Shown: positions 17,188 through 26,344 of the stretch, in pieces
How the letters are laid out: each line of letters begins with the position of its first letter
Numbering within the stretch: position 1 is the first letter of the stretch
Source: Alteribacillus bidgolensis
GTDB lineage: Bacteria > Bacillota > Bacilli > Bacillales > Marinococcaceae
Reading direction: 5' to 3'
NCBI RefSeq assembly: GCF_002886255.1
Contig: NZ_KZ614149.1
Span: 4,151,272 to 4,215,271, forward strand
Length of the DNA: 64,000 nt
Notes under the pieces: generated by a model
Database searches by the model: none
What the model was told of the DNA's origin: nothing
Seen by the model: the letters and a program-made list of their open reading frames with translations, nothing else
Position numbers and translations under genes: made by a program

Positions 17188-18375
17188 ATGAAGTACGGGT
17201 TTGCAAAACGCGTCAACCATATGCAATCGTCAGCTGTACGTGATATTTTGAAAGTTGTCAATAAAGGGGACGTTATTTCGTTTGCAGGCGGACTTCCGGA
17301 TGAGAAGTTATTTCCCGTGCAGGAAGTAAGAAAGGCGTTTGATCAAGCACTATTGTCTAATCCGAAAGTATTGCAATATGGGGAAACAGAAGGGGTGCCG
17401 GCCTTAAGAGAACAATTGACAGTACGGATGAAAGTAAAAGGTATTTACCGAGATCCGGAACATGTACTGGTAACATCTGGGTCACAGCAGGCAATTGACT
17501 TGTTCGCAAGAGTGATGTTTAATCCCGGTGATATTATTTTAACTGAGAATCCTACGTATCTAGCGGCTCTTCAAGTGTTTCAATCATATGAAGTAAACAT
17601 TGTGCCGGTAGATTCAGATGAAGACGGGATGGTACAAGGAGACTTAGAAGAAAAAATCCAACGTTTAAAACCAAAGTGTATTTATGTTGTACCTACTTAT
17701 TCGAATCCTGGCGGGAAAGTGTGGTCATTAGAACGCAGAAAGCAGCTTCTAAAGCTCGCAAAAAAATACCACACTATCATTTTTGAAGATGATCCATATG
17801 GTGACATTCAATTTGATCAAAGTGAAAATATTCCGCCTCTAGCGTCAATGGATGACAATAAGTACGTTGTCTACACGAGTACTTTTTCAAAAACTGTTGT
17901 ACCTGCGCTGCGTACGGGATGGATTGCCGGTCCTTATCAAATTATTCGAATGATGGCCCAAGCCAAACAAGCTACAGATCTGCATACCAATTCATTATCC
18001 CAGCATGCCTTGATTCACTTAATGCGTGAATTTGACCTTGATGGGCATATCCGTACCCTGAGACAAGCATATAAAGAAAGAATGCTGGTGATGAAAGGTA
18101 TTTTCGATAAAGGTGAAGATCTTCCTATCCAGTACACAGAGCCAAAAGGCGGTATGTTTTTCTGGGTATCGATGCCGGAATCTGTTAATACGACTGCTCT
18201 ATTAAACGAAGCGGTGGAAAATGGCGTGGCATTCGTTCCTGGGGCACCGTTTTACGTCAATACCCCCGCTCAAAATACATTGCGTTTGAATTTCACCAAT
18301 GCGGAACCCGAAGAGATTGAAACAGGAATGAAACGTTTAGTGGAAGTGATGAATCAGTCTTCTGTAAGTATGTAG
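17188..18375 (+). CDS. PLP-dependent aminotransferase, class I/II (2-aminoadipate/aromatic type)
   Basis: 395 residues, fold type I, resembling the catalytic half of MocR proteins without the DNA-binding half. Motifs: ISFAGGLPDEKLFP at the N-terminus, TSGSQQAIDL (about 96-105), NP[TS]Y, EDDPYGDI (about 200) and Schiff-base Lys235 in STFSKTVVPALRTGW. ATG 17188 follows AAGAGGTGG by 8 bases; an upstream GTG at 17176 lies inside that site. Likely acts on an aromatic or branched amino acid. Ends at a strong shared terminator. Confidence 0.85.
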   Translation: MKYGFAKRVNHMQSSAVRDILKVVNKGDVISFAGGLPDEKLFPVQEVRKAFDQALLSNPKVLQYGETEGVPALREQLTVRMKVKGIYRDPEHVLVTSGSQQAIDLFARVMFNPGDIILTENPTYLAALQVFQSYEVNIVPVDSDEDGMVQGDLEEKIQRLKPKCIYVVPTYSNPGGKVWSLERRKQLLKLAKKYHTIIFEDDPYGDIQFDQSENIPPLASMDDNKYVVYTSTFSKTVVPALRTGWIAGPYQIIRMMAQAKQATDLHTNSLSQHALIHLMREFDLDGHIRTLRQAYKERMLVMKGIFDKGEDLPIQYTEPKGGMFFWVSMPESVNTTALLNEAVENGVAFVPGAPFYVNTPAQNTLRLNFTNAEPEEIETGMKRLVEVMNQSSVSM

Positions 18376-18444
18376 GGAGAAAAGAGGAAAAGATTTCTGT
18401 GACACAATCTTTGCTGAAATTACACAAATCGATCATTAATTAAT

Positions 18445-18486
18445 GCAAACAACCCTCCTAATTGATTTAATAGGAGGGTTGTTTGC
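18445..18486. terminator. Bidirectional terminator between convergent genes
   Basis: Perfect 16-bp stem: GCAAACAACCCTCCTA at 18445-18460 with its complement at 18471-18486, and T/A-rich flanks on both sides. The last codons of the minus-strand exonuclease gene are inside the stem. Confidence 0.9.
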
Positions 18487-19528
18487 TTTTATGGAGCAAT
18501 TCTTTCAAATAGTATTCTCCTGCAGGGTTACGCTGCTGCAACAACTCCACAGTCAGTTTGACGTCATCAAGTGCCCGGTGCGTTTGGTGCTGAGTAATAC
18601 GGTGGTGACGGCATAAATCAAGCAGTTTTCTCGTGGAAAACCCATAGCTTTTCCAGTGAATATCGTTAACAGAACAATGCCAAGGAACGACTTTTGATGC
18701 CGGAAAGTAACGCTGAATAAAGCCGCTGTCAAAACTAGCATTGTGTGCAATGATGATATCAGCTTCAGCAAATATTTGATCCAATTTCTTCTTATTTATC
18801 CTTTTACCATCAACTTTTTTATCCGTGATACCGTGAATGCGAGTGACGGCTGCTGGGATGGGAAAGCTTGGTTCGTTTAATTCATTAATCTCTTCAATAA
18901 TCTCCATTATTTCCCCGGAAATGGTGTCGAACCTGCAGAACATAACGCCAATTTCTACGATTTCATCTTTCACTTTGGATAATCCTGTAGTTTCTACGTC
19001 TACAATTGCCGCTTTTATGCCGCGATCTATTTCTAAGGTAATTTCCTCTGAAAGCCATAGTGCATATGTATTCTTGTATGTATTTTTTTTGATCAATGTA
19101 CTGTTGGCGAGGTACCATTTCAATGCTTTTTTGTCACATTTCAATCTTTTTTCAACCTGGTTTTCTTCGATTCCAGGGTTTTCACTAATACACAAAACCA
19201 GTCTATTGCGGGCTTTTTCCATTTCATCAATTCGTTTTAATACAGCAGCTTTCGTTGTTGGATGATATGCACCAGCTGCAAAAGCATTTTCTACGACAGT
19301 GCGTGCTTTTTTAAACTGATCCATCATGGCATAGAATTGAATAAGTGCATCCCGGCATGGAATAGACCGGGGAATATTTTCGATTTGATAAAAAACTTCT
19401 GAAAGCTGATCCATTCCTCGTTTGCAAAGTTCGATTCCTCTATTTATATCTTCGACCGATAATGCTTTAAGACGATATGTTTCAATTTCCTCATTTAATC
19501 TTTCAAATTCTCTCATGGCTGCAGCCAC
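18467..19528 (-). CDS. DEDDh 3'-5' exonuclease, DnaQ/PolIII-epsilon-like
   Basis: 353 residues. An N-terminal helical region of about 165 residues precedes a C-terminal RNase-T-fold exonuclease with all five active residues: Asp177 and Glu179 (VDVETTG), Asp267 (HNASFD), His317 and Asp322 (HRALDD). GTG 19528 follows GGAAGG at good distance. The N-terminal part, with a possible winged-helix stretch near 110-150 (ENPGIEENQVEKRLKCDKKAL), is not a family I can name. Role is probably DNA repair or nucleic-acid trimming rather than replicative proofreading. Monocistronic. Confidence 0.85.
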   Translation of the reverse strand: MAAAMREFERLNEEIETYRLKALSVEDINRGIELCKRGMDQLSEVFYQIENIPRSIPCRDALIQFYAMMDQFKKARTVVENAFAAGAYHPTTKAAVLKRIDEMEKARNRLVLCISENPGIEENQVEKRLKCDKKALKWYLANSTLIKKNTYKNTYALWLSEEITLEIDRGIKAAIVDVETTGLSKVKDEIVEIGVMFCRFDTISGEIMEIIEEINELNEPSFPIPAAVTRIHGITDKKVDGKRINKKKLDQIFAEADIIIAHNASFDSGFIQRYFPASKVVPWHCSVNDIHWKSYGFSTRKLLDLCRHHRITQHQTHRALDDVKLTVELLQQRNPAGEYYLKELLHKSKQPSY

Positions 19529-19616
19529 TTTTGTTCATCCTTCCAATCATTGCCTAGATAAATTATATTTTACAGGATTTAAACTAAATGACAACATTAG
19601 CGATCTTAGTGAATAT

Positions 19617-19658
19617 ACAAAAAGGGTCGGCTGAGATGTATATTTCTGCCGATCCTTT
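19617..19658 (-). terminator. Terminator after luciferase-like gene
   Basis: AAAGGGTCGGC (19621-19631) pairs with GCCGATCCTTT (19648-19658), one G-T pair; the A-run at 19618-19623 gives the U-tract on the minus strand. Confidence 0.75.
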
Positions 19659-19662
19659 GTTA

Positions 19663-20670
19663 TTAATTTATCGCAATTTCAGAGACAGTTTCGAAGGAGC
19701 GAAGACGTTTTTCATGGTCGTAAATTTGAGCATTGACCATGATTTCATCTGCTTGTGTCTCATCTAGAAATTCCTGCATTTTCTTCTTAACAGTTGCTGT
19801 GCCGCCAAATATAGAAGAACCAAGCTGCTGCTGCAAAAGTATTTTTTCATGTTCTGTAACAAAGTTATCGATATTTTCAACGGGCGGCTGCAGCGGTAAT
19901 TCTGTGTTGCGGACAAGGTTTAAAAATTGCTGCTGAATAGTAGTTCCAAGATACTCTGCTTCATCATCCGTTTCAGCTGCAACAACATTTAACCCGACCA
20001 TTGCATATGGCTCTTCAAGCACATCGGACGGCTGGAAGGAGCGGCGGTACAAGTCAAGTGCAGGCAGGGTATTGTCAGGTGAAAAATGACTGGCAAAAGC
20101 AAAAGGCAGTCCAAGTTGACCAGCGAGCTGTGCGCTAAAACCGCTTGAACCAAGAAGCCAGATCGGAACGTTTAATCCCTGTCCGGGGATAGCTCGTACA
20201 CGTTTTCCGTTTGCATTAGAAAAATAGCTGCGCAGCTCATCTAAAAGCTGTGGAAAATCATGACCGTCGCTGCCAGTGTGACGTCTTAAAGCATGGGCTG
20301 TTAATTGATCGGTACCTGGGGCGCGTCCAAGGCCAAGGTCAATACGTCCTGGATAGAGTGTTTCTAAAGTTCCAAATTGCTCTGCGATGATAAGAGGGGA
20401 ATGATTTGGGAGCATTATTCCTCCTGAACCCACCCGAATTTTTGAGGTTCCCCCTGCCACGTGTCCGATAAGAACTGATGTCGCAGAACTCCCAATAAAA
20501 GGGATATTATGATGTTCAGCCATCCAATAGCGATGGTATCCCCACTTTTCTGCATGCTGTGCAAGCTCAAGTGTATTTTTATAAGAGTCTGAGACAGTTC
20601 CTTCTTTTAGGATAGGAGATAGGTCAAGGACAGATAGCTTTATATCACTTAGTTGCTTATGTTCAGACAT
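19663..20670 (-). CDS. Luciferase-like flavin-dependent oxidoreductase (LLM class, group 1)
   Basis: 335-residue TIM-barrel protein of the bacterial luciferase-like family. Typical segments are AEHHNIPFIGSSATSVLIGHVAGGTSKI, GSGGIMLPNHSPLIIAEQF and DLGLGRAPGTDQLT. Enzymes of this subgroup are common and mostly uncharacterised FMN-using monooxygenases. Monocistronic, divergent from katE. Substrate cannot be read from sequence. Confidence 0.85.
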   Translation of the reverse strand: MSEHKQLSDIKLSVLDLSPILKEGTVSDSYKNTLELAQHAEKWGYHRYWMAEHHNIPFIGSSATSVLIGHVAGGTSKIRVGSGGIMLPNHSPLIIAEQFGTLETLYPGRIDLGLGRAPGTDQLTAHALRRHTGSDGHDFPQLLDELRSYFSNANGKRVRAIPGQGLNVPIWLLGSSGFSAQLAGQLGLPFAFASHFSPDNTLPALDLYRRSFQPSDVLEEPYAMVGLNVVAAETDDEAEYLGTTIQQQFLNLVRNTELPLQPPVENIDNFVTEHEKILLQQQLGSSIFGGTATVKKKMQEFLDETQADEIMVNAQIYDHEKRLRSFETVSEIAIN

Positions 20671-20758
20671 TGTTTCATCTTCTTTCTATTAAAAATTTAA
20701 AGCCAATATTATTTTACCAACTTTGTTTCGTGTTCCAAAATAAAATGATTTGAAAACA

Positions 20759-20784
20759 GTTTATTTAAAAATGAGCGCGGGTAC
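20759..20784 (+). promoter_or_regulatory. SigB-type promoter of katE
   Basis: GTTTAT (20759-20764), 14-base spacer, GGGTAC (20779-20784): close to the general-stress consensus GTTTAA-N12-14-GGGTAT. The position 51 bases before the start codon fits, and katE of Bacillus subtilis is SigB-controlled. Confidence 0.75.
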
Positions 20785-20834
20785 GAGCATAAAAGGAAAT
20801 GTTTATTATATATTGTCAAAAGGAGGAACTATAA

Positions 20835-22886
20835 GTGAGAGAGCCGTATAATGAGTCGAAAAATAGGAAACAAGAGCAGTTGGAAAAATATAAAACAAAT
20901 GATAAAGATAAAAAATTGACGACTAATCAAGGTTTAAAAGTGTCAAAAGATGAATTTTCGCTGAAAGCAGGCGAACGCGGACCGACACTAATGGAAGATT
21001 TTCATTTTCGCGAAAAAATGACTCATTTTGACCATGAACGAATACCAGAGAGAATTGTGCACGCACGGGGATATTCTGCTCATGGGGAATTTCAAGTGTA
21101 TGAGTCAATGAAAGAGTACACGAAGGCCGATTTTTTAAACGATCCATCGAAAAAAACTCCTGTGTTTGTACGTTATTCTACCGTCGCAGGCTCTAAAGGT
21201 TCTTCGGAAACCGTTCGTGATGTTCGAGGATTTGCTACAAAATTTTATACGGATGAAGGAAACTTTGATTTAGTCGGAAACAACATACCTGTATTTTTTA
21301 TACAAGATGCCATGAAGTTTCCGGATTTAGTGCATGCATTAAAACCGGAACCACACGATGGCATGCCACAAGCTGCTACTGCTCATGATACCTTTTGGGA
21401 TTTTATAGCGAATAACCAAGAATCTGCTCATATGGTAATGTGGGCGATGTCTGATCGGGCAATTCCGCGAAGCTTTCGTATGATGGAGGGATTTGGCGTT
21501 CATACTTTCCGTCTTGTCAACGATAAGGGACAAGCTCATTTCGTTAAATTTCATTGGAAGCCTGCTCTTGGAACCCATTCTCTAGTATGGGATGAAGCTC
21601 AAAAATTATCAGGAAAAGATGCAGACTTTCACCGGCACGATTTAGCGGAAGCCATCGATAATGGGGATTATCCTGAATTTGAATTAGGCGTCCAAGTCAT
21701 AAAAGAAGATGATGAATTTATGTTCGATTTTGATATCCTTGACCCTACAAAAATATGGCCGGAAGAAGATGTACCTGTAAAAATAATAGGAAAACTGACA
21801 TTGAATAGAAATGTGGATAACGTTTTTGCAGAAAATGAACAAGTAGCCTTTCATCCTGGTCATGTTGTACCAGGTATTGATTTTACCAATGATCCGCTGC
21901 TTCAAGTCCGTTTATTTTCCTATACCGATACCCAATTGATCCGTCTTGGCGGTCCGAACTTTCACGAATTACCGATCAACCGTCCGGTTTGTCCGTTCCA
22001 TAACAATCAGCGAGATGGGTATATGCGTCAAACAATAAACACCGGTCAAGTAAGCTATCATAAAAACTCTCTAGCTGGCAACACCCCAGAACCTGCTGCT
22101 GAGTCAGAAGGCGGTTATACTCATTACCAGGAAAAAATAGAAGGACGCAAAGTCAGGGCTAGAAGTGAAAGCTTTAAAGACCATTTCTCTCAAGCAGCGA
22201 TGTTCTGGAACAGCATGAGTGAGCCCGAAAAGCAGCATATTATCGAAGCATTTAGTTTTGAACTTGGAAAAGTAAAAAGTAAATCTGTTCAGCAGCAAGT
22301 CGTTGATATGTTTGCGAACGTAAGCCTGGATTTAACCAGAGGATTTGCAGAAGCCATCGGAGCTGCTCCTCCTCAACAAGGAGGTTCGGATGTCACCAAA
22401 TCGTCTCCTGCACTGAGCCAGGAAAATACAAAGAAAAAGCCAGATACACGTAAAGTTGGTGTGATTATCGGCGATCATTTTAATGGTGAAGAAGTTAATG
22501 GAGTTCTTGCAAGATTGAAAGCCGAAGGGATCAATCCGGAAATAGTAAGTGATACATTGAACGCCCGTAAAGCAGACAACGGCTCCGAGTTAGAAGTAGA
22601 CCATACCTTCTTAACCGGTGAGTCTGTATTGTTTGATGCTATATATGTTGTCAGCGGCGGTAAAGACGAAAGCAGTGCATTTACGCCGGACGCCTTGTAC
22701 TTTGTAAAAGAAGCTTTCGCTCATTATAAACCAATTGGGGCAACACACAGTGGAAAGGAATTGCTAGTAGAAGCAGGCATCACAAATACTCCGGGTGTAG
22801 TAACTGGAGAGGATTTGACAACCTTCACGAAAGATTTTACAGCCGCCATTGCAGCGCATCGTCACTGGGATCGTCAGGTGGTTTAG
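20835..22886 (+). CDS. katE: Catalase HPII (large-subunit, clade 2)
   Basis: 683-residue haem catalase that removes hydrogen peroxide; cytosolic tetramer expected. Catalytic His76 (IVHARGYSAHG), Asn149 (LVGNNIPVFF), haem-ligand Tyr363 (RLFSYTDTQ), and His340 at the place of the HPII His-Tyr cross-link. A C-terminal flavodoxin/GATase-like domain (about 540-683) marks the large subunit form. GTG 20835 follows AGGAGG by 8 bases. SigB-type promoter upstream indicates general-stress induction. Confidence 0.95.
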   Translation: MREPYNESKNRKQEQLEKYKTNDKDKKLTTNQGLKVSKDEFSLKAGERGPTLMEDFHFREKMTHFDHERIPERIVHARGYSAHGEFQVYESMKEYTKADFLNDPSKKTPVFVRYSTVAGSKGSSETVRDVRGFATKFYTDEGNFDLVGNNIPVFFIQDAMKFPDLVHALKPEPHDGMPQAATAHDTFWDFIANNQESAHMVMWAMSDRAIPRSFRMMEGFGVHTFRLVNDKGQAHFVKFHWKPALGTHSLVWDEAQKLSGKDADFHRHDLAEAIDNGDYPEFELGVQVIKEDDEFMFDFDILDPTKIWPEEDVPVKIIGKLTLNRNVDNVFAENEQVAFHPGHVVPGIDFTNDPLLQVRLFSYTDTQLIRLGGPNFHELPINRPVCPFHNNQRDGYMRQTINTGQVSYHKNSLAGNTPEPAAESEGGYTHYQEKIEGRKVRARSESFKDHFSQAAMFWNSMSEPEKQHIIEAFSFELGKVKSKSVQQQVVDMFANVSLDLTRGFAEAIGAAPPQQGGSDVTKSSPALSQENTKKKPDTRKVGVIIGDHFNGEEVNGVLARLKAEGINPEIVSDTLNARKADNGSELEVDHTFLTGESVLFDAIYVVSGGKDESSAFTPDALYFVKEAFAHYKPIGATHSGKELLVEAGITNTPGVVTGEDLTTFTKDFTAAIAAHRHWDRQVV

Positions 22887-22987
22887 TAAACCGTTCGACC
22901 TGATATGGCTCTTTATCATTTTCTTCTCACCTCTATGGCTAAATCACCAAAAAGGGTATGTTCGGTACACATGTTACACAAGGAAGA

Positions 22988-23020
22988 GAGCGGTCCCTCG
23001 TCTTTTGGGACTGCTCACTT
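22988..23020 (+). terminator. Probable terminator after katE
   Basis: GAGCGGTCCC (22988-22997) pairs with GGGACTGCTC (23007-23016) with one G-T pair, followed by ACTTTTCT. Lies between convergent katE and tatC. Confidence 0.6.
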
Positions 23021-23022
23021 TT

Positions 23023-23739
23023 CTAAGAAACTTCCGTGTGTATTTTTTTCCGATAAACCATTTTACTTACCGTAATACTTACCTCATACAATCCAAGCAG
23101 CGGAATAATAACAAGCACATCAGATATAAAATCAGGCGGTGTGATAAGGACCGAGAGAACGATGAGACCAAAATAGGAAAATTTTCTTGCTTTCGTCAGT
23201 TTATATGGATCAATAATACCGAGTCTTGTTAAAAACATAATGACGGCTGGCATTTCGAATAAAAATCCAAACGGTAGTGTGAGGTGAAGCATAAATGTAA
23301 AGTATTTCTCGACAGTGAAATACGTTTCAAAATCACTGCCTGCAAGCCCTTCTAAAAAGGAAATAACTAATGGGAATAACACAAAATAGCCAAATGAAAT
23401 GCCGACAAGAAACAAAAGAAACAAAGCTGGGATAAAAGCGAGAGTTGCTTTTTGTTCGACTTTTGTTAAAGCAGGCTGTACAAATTTCCACACTTGCAGT
23501 GCAGCAATTGGAAAGGTCACTGCAATAGCCGAAGTTCCTGCAATCATCATGTATACCCAAAGAATATCTCCTGGGCCGAGAAGAGCAAGTTTATCATCAA
23601 GATCTTTTACGAGATATTGATATATATCTTTAACGAATACAAACGAGACAACAAAAGAAAAAATAAAAGCGAGCAGTGTAATGATGATTCTTTTCCGAAG
23701 TTCACTAAGGTGATCGACAATATTCATTTCACTATTCAT
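23023..23739 (-). CDS. tatC: Sec-independent translocase subunit TatC
   Basis: 238-residue six-helix membrane protein that recognises twin-arginine signals. The N-terminal HLSELRKR motif (about 10-17), the periplasmic-loop and FEMPAVIMFL segments, and overall length are those of TatC. AAAGGAG precedes ATG 23739. Third gene of a phoX-tatA-tatC operon, the same logic as phoD-tatAd-tatCd in B. subtilis: a dedicated Tat pair beside its secreted phosphatase. A hairpin in the tatA-tatC gap may tune its level. Confidence 0.95.
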   Translation of the reverse strand: MNSEMNIVDHLSELRKRIIITLLAFIFSFVVSFVFVKDIYQYLVKDLDDKLALLGPGDILWVYMMIAGTSAIAVTFPIAALQVWKFVQPALTKVEQKATLAFIPALFLLFLVGISFGYFVLFPLVISFLEGLAGSDFETYFTVEKYFTFMLHLTLPFGFLFEMPAVIMFLTRLGIIDPYKLTKARKFSYFGLIVLSVLITPPDFISDVLVIIPLLGLYEVSITVSKMVYRKKIHTEVS

Positions 23740-23764
23740 TCTATGTAAACTCCTTTCATGAAAA

Positions 23765-23805
23765 ATGCAAAGATGTAAGCAAGCAATACACCTGCCTACA
23801 TCTTT
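23765..23805 (-). terminator. Hairpin between tatA and tatC (attenuator or partial terminator)
   Basis: On the minus strand AAAGATGTA (23805-23797) pairs with TACATCTTT (23777-23769), followed by GCATTTTT. It falls between two genes of one operon, so partial termination or RNA processing giving more tatA than tatC is plausible. Confidence 0.6.
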
Positions 23806-23812
23806 GATCGCA

Positions 23813-24040
23813 TCAGCTTCCTGTCTTTTCCTCCGATTTATCTACTGCTTGCAAATTTCTATCTAATTTCTTTTCTTTTTCTTGCTCGTCGCCATTTACA
23901 AGATCATTGGTTGCTTTTTTAAATTCTTTTAATGTACTTCCGAAAGCTCGTCCGATTTCTGGGAGTTTGGAGGGTCCGAAAATAATTAACGCAATTACAA
24001 GAACAAGAATTAATCCTGGGATACCGATATTTTGCAGCAT
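23813..24040 (-). CDS. tatA: Sec-independent translocase subunit TatA
   Basis: 75-residue protein with one N-terminal helix (about 5-20), the FGP hinge (FGPSKLPEIGRA), an amphipathic helix and a charged tail, exactly the TatA layout. AAAGGAGG upstream. It forms the pore with TatC; the obvious cargo is the PhoX-like protein encoded just upstream. Confidence 0.95.
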   Translation of the reverse strand: MLQNIGIPGLILVLVIALIIFGPSKLPEIGRAFGSTLKEFKKATNDLVNGDEQEKEKKLDRNLQAVDKSEEKTGS

Positions 24041-24064
24041 CTGTTAAACCTCCTTTGCTTCTTT

Positions 24065-25492
24065 TTATAAAATAGGCATGCCGTGACGGTGGAACGCTGC
24101 TGCTTCGAGTGTGGACATTCCTTTGCGTTCCGCAAATTCAACCAGTTTATCATCTACTTGTGGTGCATAAGCAGCAGGAGGAGCAGCATGTCCCATTTGA
24201 CGCTGGCGTCCGGAATTTTTACGTGCAAACGGTCCCCAAATTGCAAATGTAATCCCAGGGCTTTGAATGTTCACAAAGAAAGTTTGACCGTTAGTCGAGA
24301 AAGTTGGCCCAGCAAGTTCAGAATTGTTTAAGCGATTTTCTGCGAAAGTATATGCCTCACCTTCTGGTGTCAAACCAACGATTCGATCGACTCCGCCTCC
24401 ATCTTCAGCAATCCACAGGTCTCCCCATGGCGTAATACAGATGTTATCCGGCATTTCTAAATCGTTTGAATCAGTGGATTCATAAAAAAGTTCGAGTGTG
24501 TTGGTAGCAGGAATATAGCGGTATACTCGTCCAAGGTTTTTATCACCTGCAGAAGTGTCATCAAACCAGAACACGCCGCCAGCAAAATAAGCACCTTCTA
24601 AACGGCTGAACTGAATACAGTCTTTTGCGATCGCGTCATCGCTAGGTTTTTCCGGGTCAACATCTTTCCAAACAATTGAAAAGTTCTGGCCGCTGTCAAA
24701 GTTTCCAGCAGAAGTAGAGGAACTTTCTTCAAGCGCAGCTGCCTGAAGAGTACCGCCTTTTTGAAGTGCACCAACTTTCTGGCTTCGGTCATTTGGAATA
24801 AAACGATAAAAGAAACTTGGGCTCGAATCTTCGGTTAAGTAAACAATTCCTGTTTCCGGGTCCGTTGCTGTAGCTTCATGAGAAAAAGCACCCATATCTC
24901 TAATTGGTGTTTTAGAAATATTTCCTTCTGGATCATCCGGATCTACTTCAAATACATATCCATGACCGCGGTTTAATGTTTCTTCACAGGTAAGCCATGT
25001 TCCCCATGGCGTAGCACCGCCTGCACAGTTACGGATAGTTCCGGCAGAAGTGATATATTCATCTTCGAGTTCACGATTTGGTCCGACAACAAGAGCTGTG
25101 GTACCGCCAGTTTCATTTTTGTTGTATGGATTTTTTCCTTCTACAGGGTAGGAGGTGTTCCCGCTTAGTTCATGATTTCGGATGAGAACGGTTGAATTTT
25201 GTTTTCCTGGAAAAGCTGCCATTCCATCAAACATTGCTGGAATAGGACGACCATCAGAAAGTTTTCCGCCTTCTTCAGAAATAATTCGATATTGAAACCC
25301 TTTTGGAAGATCTAAAATGCCGCCGGGGTCTTTCACAAGCGGTCCATAGCCAGCAGTAGAAGCGATGCTGGATTTAGCAAATGCCGTTTGTTTGCCCCCC
25401 AAAGTAAATAGGCCAGTTGATCCCAACGTAACAGCAAGTGTACTCATCCCTCCTGCTTTAATAAAATCACGGCGATTCATGTTTTTGTCCAC
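24065..25492 (-). CDS. phoX: PhoX-family alkaline phosphatase (DUF839), Tat-exported
   Basis: 475 residues with a twin-arginine signal: RRDFIK at residues 7-12, a hydrophobic core to about 35 and a likely cut after AFA near 38. The body is a PhoX/DUF839 beta-propeller-type phosphatase using Ca2+/Fe3+, releasing phosphate from organic esters at the cell surface. GTG 25492 follows AGGAGG. First gene of the phoX-tatA-tatC operon, and preceded by three 11-bp-spaced PhoP-like hexamers, so phosphate limitation is the probable inducer. Confidence 0.88.
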   Translation of the reverse strand: MDKNMNRRDFIKAGGMSTLAVTLGSTGLFTLGGKQTAFAKSSIASTAGYGPLVKDPGGILDLPKGFQYRIISEEGGKLSDGRPIPAMFDGMAAFPGKQNSTVLIRNHELSGNTSYPVEGKNPYNKNETGGTTALVVGPNRELEDEYITSAGTIRNCAGGATPWGTWLTCEETLNRGHGYVFEVDPDDPEGNISKTPIRDMGAFSHEATATDPETGIVYLTEDSSPSFFYRFIPNDRSQKVGALQKGGTLQAAALEESSSTSAGNFDSGQNFSIVWKDVDPEKPSDDAIAKDCIQFSRLEGAYFAGGVFWFDDTSAGDKNLGRVYRYIPATNTLELFYESTDSNDLEMPDNICITPWGDLWIAEDGGGVDRIVGLTPEGEAYTFAENRLNNSELAGPTFSTNGQTFFVNIQSPGITFAIWGPFARKNSGRQRQMGHAAPPAAYAPQVDDKLVEFAERKGMSTLEAAAFHRHGMPIL

Positions 25493-25573
25493 GACAAGAA
25501 TTCCTCCTAAATCTAAATAGATTTTAGAGTGCCAGCACTGAAGCAGCCTCTACATTAAAAGCTACTAGAGGAA

Positions 25574-25601
25574 TGTTGATTAATAGTATATTTAATGTAA
25601 A
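25574..25601 (-). promoter_or_regulatory. PhoP-binding-type direct repeats upstream of phoX
   Basis: On the minus strand TTTACA (25601-25596), TATACT (25590-25585) and TCAACA (25579-25574) repeat with exact 11-base spacing, as in Bacillus Pho boxes (TT[ACT]ACA-type hexamers). A fourth upstream position (TTAGGT) is poor. About 80 bases before the GTG of phoX. Confidence 0.6.
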
Positions 25602-25785
25602 AACTTACCTAAACATGGAATATGGTTCAAAAGTTATAATAACTACATTGAAATAAACGAATGATTTCAATTATGTAACCTATAAATAGGTGCAAATAAA
25701 TAGGTTGTTTCTATTAAAAGAGACAAATAATTTTGCCAACCTTCTATTGGAGGAAAATATGTAAAAATTTCATTAATAAAAAACG

Positions 25786-25872
25786 TAGAAAAACTCGGCT
25801 GCCGCCGAACCTTATAGCGAAAGCCGTAGTTTTACTTATAATTCTTTAAATAAAATTAAACTTCTTAAAAAA
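25786..25872 (-). repeat. Dispersed structured repeat, minus-strand copy
   Basis: Read on the minus strand: TTTAATTTTATTTAAA, AATTATAAGTAAAACTACGG, CTTTCGCTATAAGG, then TTCGGC-GGCA-GCCGAG followed by TTTTTCTA. Same block order as the plus-strand copies. The terminator-like 3' hairpin is well kept; the 5' hairpin is degraded. Lies upstream of phoX. Confidence 0.6.
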
Positions 25873-25905
25873 TAAAAAAAGACTCATCCTTTTTTACCGT
25901 TATTA

Positions 25906-26000
25906 GGCGAGAAGACTCCCGCTTCAAGGAGCGTTAGCGAATAAGTGGGAGATGAAACGCCTTCGGACAAGAGATGGCTTTAGCTATCTCTATTGTCCGA
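25906..26000. other. Two-hairpin structured element beside a tnpB fragment
   Basis: GGCG/CGCC (25906-25909 with 25958-25961) encloses CTCCCGCTT/AAGTGGGAG (25916-25924 with 25943-25951); a second long hairpin follows, TCGGACAA/TTGTCCGA with inner GAGATGGC/GCTATCTC (25963-26000). Compensated pairing suggests a folded RNA or a transposon end. Its closeness to a TnpB remnant raises the chance that it derives from an IS200/IS605-type guide RNA or element end, but this is inference. Confidence 0.45.
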
Positions 26001-26080
26001 CTATCCCCTCCGTCTCCTTGTTAAGAAAGCCAAAATATTTCAAATAGAAAAGAGAATGTACGTTCCCTTTTGAGTGCCAA

Positions 26081-26308
26081 TGTCTTATAATAACGTGGTA
26101 TGGAAAACAGGTAGTAGCTGTTGCGAAAAATTTTCCTTCCAGTCAATTGTGTTCAAGTGGTTACAAAAATAAAGACGTTAAACACCTCGCTTTACGTGAG
26201 TGGGAATGTCCTACATGTCATACCCAGCACGATAGAGATAGGAACGCAAGTATCAATCTTCGCAAGGAAGCATTGCGATTAACCGGAGGGACTGCGGGGA
26301 TAGCCTAA
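26081..26308 (+). pseudogene. C-terminal fragment of TnpB (IS200/IS605 family)
   Basis: Open reading in one frame gives WYGKQVVAVAKNFPSSQLCS, then SGYKNKDVKHLALREW, ECPTCHTQHDRDRNASINLR, ending at TAA 26306. This is the zinc-ribbon end of the TnpB RNA-guided nuclease. The usual CSSCGY is CSSGY here, so one zinc cysteine codon is lost. The N-terminal three quarters are absent. Non-functional. Confidence 0.8.
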
Positions 26309-26344
26309 TAAATTAGAAGCCATTAGGTTTCTGTACTTAGGAAT

